This document shows, one piece after another, positions 13,060-13,707 of a stretch of 13,707 nt of DNA. The position numbers were made by a program, and so were the translations under genes. The stretch comes from an uncultured Clostridia bacterium (GTDB taxonomy: Bacteria; Bacillota; Clostridia; Oscillospirales; Oscillospiraceae), in NCBI GenBank assembly GCA_947383645.1, contig CANDEH010000063.1, forward strand, positions 1 through 13,707, in the 5' to 3' direction. How positions within the stretch are numbered: position 1 is the first letter of the stretch; every line of letters starts with the position of its first letter. The notes under the pieces are model-generated. The model had not been told where the DNA came from. It searched no databases and saw only the letters and a program-made list of their open reading frames with translations.

Positions 13060-13100
13060 TTTCGGCCCGCCCCCTTAATTTTTCCGGGGGCGGGCCGAAA
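13060..13100. repeat. 15-base-arm hairpin, possible leftward terminator
   Basis: TTTCGGCCCGCCCCC (13060-13074) and its exact complement (13086-13100) enclose an 11-base loop. Read on the minus strand the stem is followed by ATTTTTTCT, as in an intrinsic terminator, but no leftward gene ends here. On the plus strand no T-tract follows. Its right arm overlaps the candidate sigma-28 -10 box. Confidence 0.7.
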
Positions 13101-13101
13101 T
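13075..13101 (+). promoter_or_regulatory. candidate sigma-28/sigma-D promoter before csrA
   Basis: TTAA (13075-13078), 15 bases, then GCCGAAAT (13094-13101) resembles the flagellar sigma consensus TAAA-N15-GCCGATAT with seven of eight -10 bases matching. It would start a transcript near 13108 covering the second leader hairpin, csrA and the flagellin gene. The hairpin at the same place could explain part of the match by chance. Confidence 0.42.
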
Positions 13102-13122
13102 AGAGGTTGTAAGCGGAAAATG

Positions 13123-13152
13123 AAGCCGCGTGGAAAGGTTCGCCTTTTCGCG
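13123..13152 (+). repeat. leader hairpin, copy 2
   Basis: It repeats the 17 bases of copy 1. AAAGG (13134-13138), a TTCG tetraloop and CCTTT (13143-13147) are capped outside by CGCG (13127-13130) / CGCG (13149-13152), with an unpaired TGG between. It ends 12 bases before the csrA ribosome binding site GGAGG (13165-13169), where it could influence csrA translation. Confidence 0.7.
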
Positions 13153-13175
13153 CAAAAGCCACATGGAGGTGCAAA

Positions 13176-13433
13176 ATGCTTACTTTGGGAAGGGAGTCCG
13201 GTCAGTATGTTGTCATCGGCGGCAAGATCATCGTACAGGTGGTGGAGGTAGGGAACCAGCTTCGTCTGGCTATCGACGCCCCCAGAGAGCTCACCATCGA
13301 GCGGGGCGAGAACTACGAGAAGTACCACCCCGTACCCGCCGCCATCCGCCGCCTGCGCGAAAAGCAGGACGGCGCAAAGTATGGTTTCAGCCGCACCTCC
13401 GGACGGGCCCCCGGAGGCGCGGAGGAAATATAG
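13176..13433 (+). CDS. csrA: carbon storage regulator / flagellin translation repressor
   Basis: The 85-residue protein is CsrA. It opens MLTLGRESGQ with the RNA-contacting Leu4 and Arg6, and continues with the VIGGKI turn, the core strand GNQLRLAIDAPREL (26-39), and TIERGE with Arg43, which corresponds to the essential Arg44 of the Escherichia coli protein. The next position, usually glutamate, is glycine. CsrA is a homodimer that binds GGA motifs in messenger leaders and blocks ribosome access; in Bacillus it represses flagellin and is held off by FliW. The family is usually 60-75 residues, and here a basic, glycine-rich tail extends from about residue 62. GGAGG (13165-13169) is six bases before the start. 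Flagellin follows after 78 bases, the same order as in Bacillus, but fliW is not upstream here. Confidence 0.93.
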   Translation: MLTLGRESGQYVVIGGKIIVQVVEVGNQLRLAIDAPRELTIERGENYEKYHPVPAAIRRLREKQDGAKYGFSRTSGRAPGGAEEI

Positions 13434-13451
13434 GCTCAGGAAAGGAAGCCT
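13432..13451 (+). promoter_or_regulatory. candidate CsrA site 1: GGA-rich hairpin at the csrA stop
   Basis: AGGCT (13432-13436) pairs with AGCCT (13447-13451), leaving a loop CAGGAAAGGA that shows two GGA motifs. It starts within the csrA stop codon. The stem is short, so this is the weakest of the three proposed sites. Confidence 0.35.
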
Positions 13452-13467
13452 GGCCTATCATATGAGC

Positions 13468-13487
13468 CGGGGGAATGGATGCCCCCG
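13468..13487 (+). promoter_or_regulatory. CsrA-binding hairpin in the flagellin leader
   Basis: CGGGGG (13468-13473) and CCCCCG (13482-13487) form a strong stem whose loop reads AATGGATG. A GGA in a hairpin loop followed by TG matches the known CsrA target consensus (ending AxGGAUG). It lies 24 bases before the flagellin start, like the upstream CsrA site of Bacillus hag. Confidence 0.68.
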
Positions 13488-13496
13488 TAGAATTTT

Positions 13497-13503
13497 AGGG
13501 AGG
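13497..13503 (+). promoter_or_regulatory. flagellin Shine-Dalgarno site overlapping a CsrA-type GGA
   Basis: AGGGAGG is eight bases before the flagellin ATG and contains GGA. In Bacillus the second CsrA site covers the hag Shine-Dalgarno sequence in the same way, so one CsrA dimer could bridge this site and the hairpin at 13468-13487. Confidence 0.65.
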
Positions 13504-13511
13504 AAACTTTT

Positions 13512-13707
13512 ATGCGTATTCAGCACAATATCATGGCGATGAGCGCCTACCGCAACTACAACAACAACACCAGCGCCGTGGCCAAGAACCTGGAGAAGCT
13601 GTCTTCCGGCTACAAGATCAACCGCGCCGGCGACGACGCCGCCGGTCTGGCCATTTCCGAGAAGATGCGCGCCCAGATCACCGGCCTCAACGCCGCCCAG
13701 AAGAACG
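13512..13707 (+). CDS. hag: flagellin, N-terminal part (truncated by window edge)
   Basis: The frame is open to the window edge and gives the first 65 residues of flagellin. It starts MRIQHNIMAMSAYRNYNNN, the usual D0 segment, and contains LEKLSSGYKINRAGDDAAG and LAISEKMRAQITGL, the near-universal D0/D1 heptad helix of the filament protein. Flagellin is exported unfolded by the flagellar type III system and assembles into the filament; it is also the ligand of TLR5 in hosts. AGGGAGG (13497-13503) fixes the start. The csrA gene directly upstream and the CsrA-type hairpin in the leader point to translational repression. No convincing own promoter was seen in the 78-base gap, so it is probably made from an upstream promoter or by readthrough from csrA. 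Confidence 0.95.
   Translation, partial: MRIQHNIMAMSAYRNYNNNTSAVAKNLEKLSSGYKINRAGDDAAGLAISEKMRAQITGLNAAQKN

Noticed and set aside
12924..13328. 134-codon minus-strand open frame over the csrA leader
   Set aside because: It crosses hairpins and csrA antisense, has no family resemblance, and loses meaning against the clear csrA gene.
13440..13465. Sigma-28 promoter directly before flagellin (GCCTATCA)
   Set aside because: Two -10 mismatches and no TAAA-like box 15 bases upstream; the candidate before csrA is much better.
11845..13510. Defined invertible promoter segment with hix-like sites
   Set aside because: I looked for paired 20-30 base inverted repeats flanking the recombinase and the flagellin leader and found none; only the short element 12827-12911 has inverted ends.

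Overview
The window looks like the chromosome of a GC-rich, motile Gram-positive anaerobe of the Firmicutes (Bacillota), most likely an Oscillospiraceae-type clostridium. This is inferred from Firmicutes marker families (YlmH, the DUF896/YnzC protein, XpaC, and a csrA-flagellin pair as in Bacillus), strong GGAGG ribosome binding sites and high GC. No ribosomal RNA is present to settle the taxonomy.

Left part (1-2360): the 3' end of argH, a 429-base gap packed with perfect palindromes, then argD. Both genes belong to arginine biosynthesis. argD is followed by a terminator and a second cluster of palindromic and directly repeated units (2002-2264). The minus-strand pair DUF1294 membrane protein / GH13 alpha-amylase-family enzyme (2383-4040) is transcribed leftwards, from a clear promoter at 4094-4122, and converges on argD.

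Middle (4041-9530): back-to-back promoters separate the amylase from a zinc-ribbon / transmembrane / two-Big2 protein (4268-5140), which ends in a textbook terminator. A new extended -10 promoter (5251-5279) then starts a probable four-gene operon: a half-size ABC exporter, ylmH (8-base overlap), a DUF896/YnzC protein and an XpaC-family membrane protein with an 11-residue repeat.

Right-middle (9557-11840): a promoter drives birA (bifunctional biotin ligase/repressor), followed by a two-gene split chromate transporter whose genes overlap by ATGA. A hairpin closes the unit.

Right end (11845-13707): an AT-rich island of about 250 bases leads into a small serine recombinase, then a palindrome-bounded intergenic element, a leader with duplicated hairpins, csrA, and the start of the flagellin gene. 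The csrA-flagellin gap holds GGA-bearing hairpins and a Shine-Dalgarno sequence matching how CsrA represses flagellin translation in Bacillus. A sigma-28-like promoter lies before csrA. This is the most informative regulatory stretch of the window. A DNA invertase/resolvase-type gene beside it makes flagellar switching worth testing, although no invertible repeat was found.

No CRISPR array, tRNA, rRNA, complete insertion sequence or prophage was seen. The least explained material is the set of palindrome families between genes, especially the CTGCGG-centred ones at 287-473 and the covarying units at 2044-2212.
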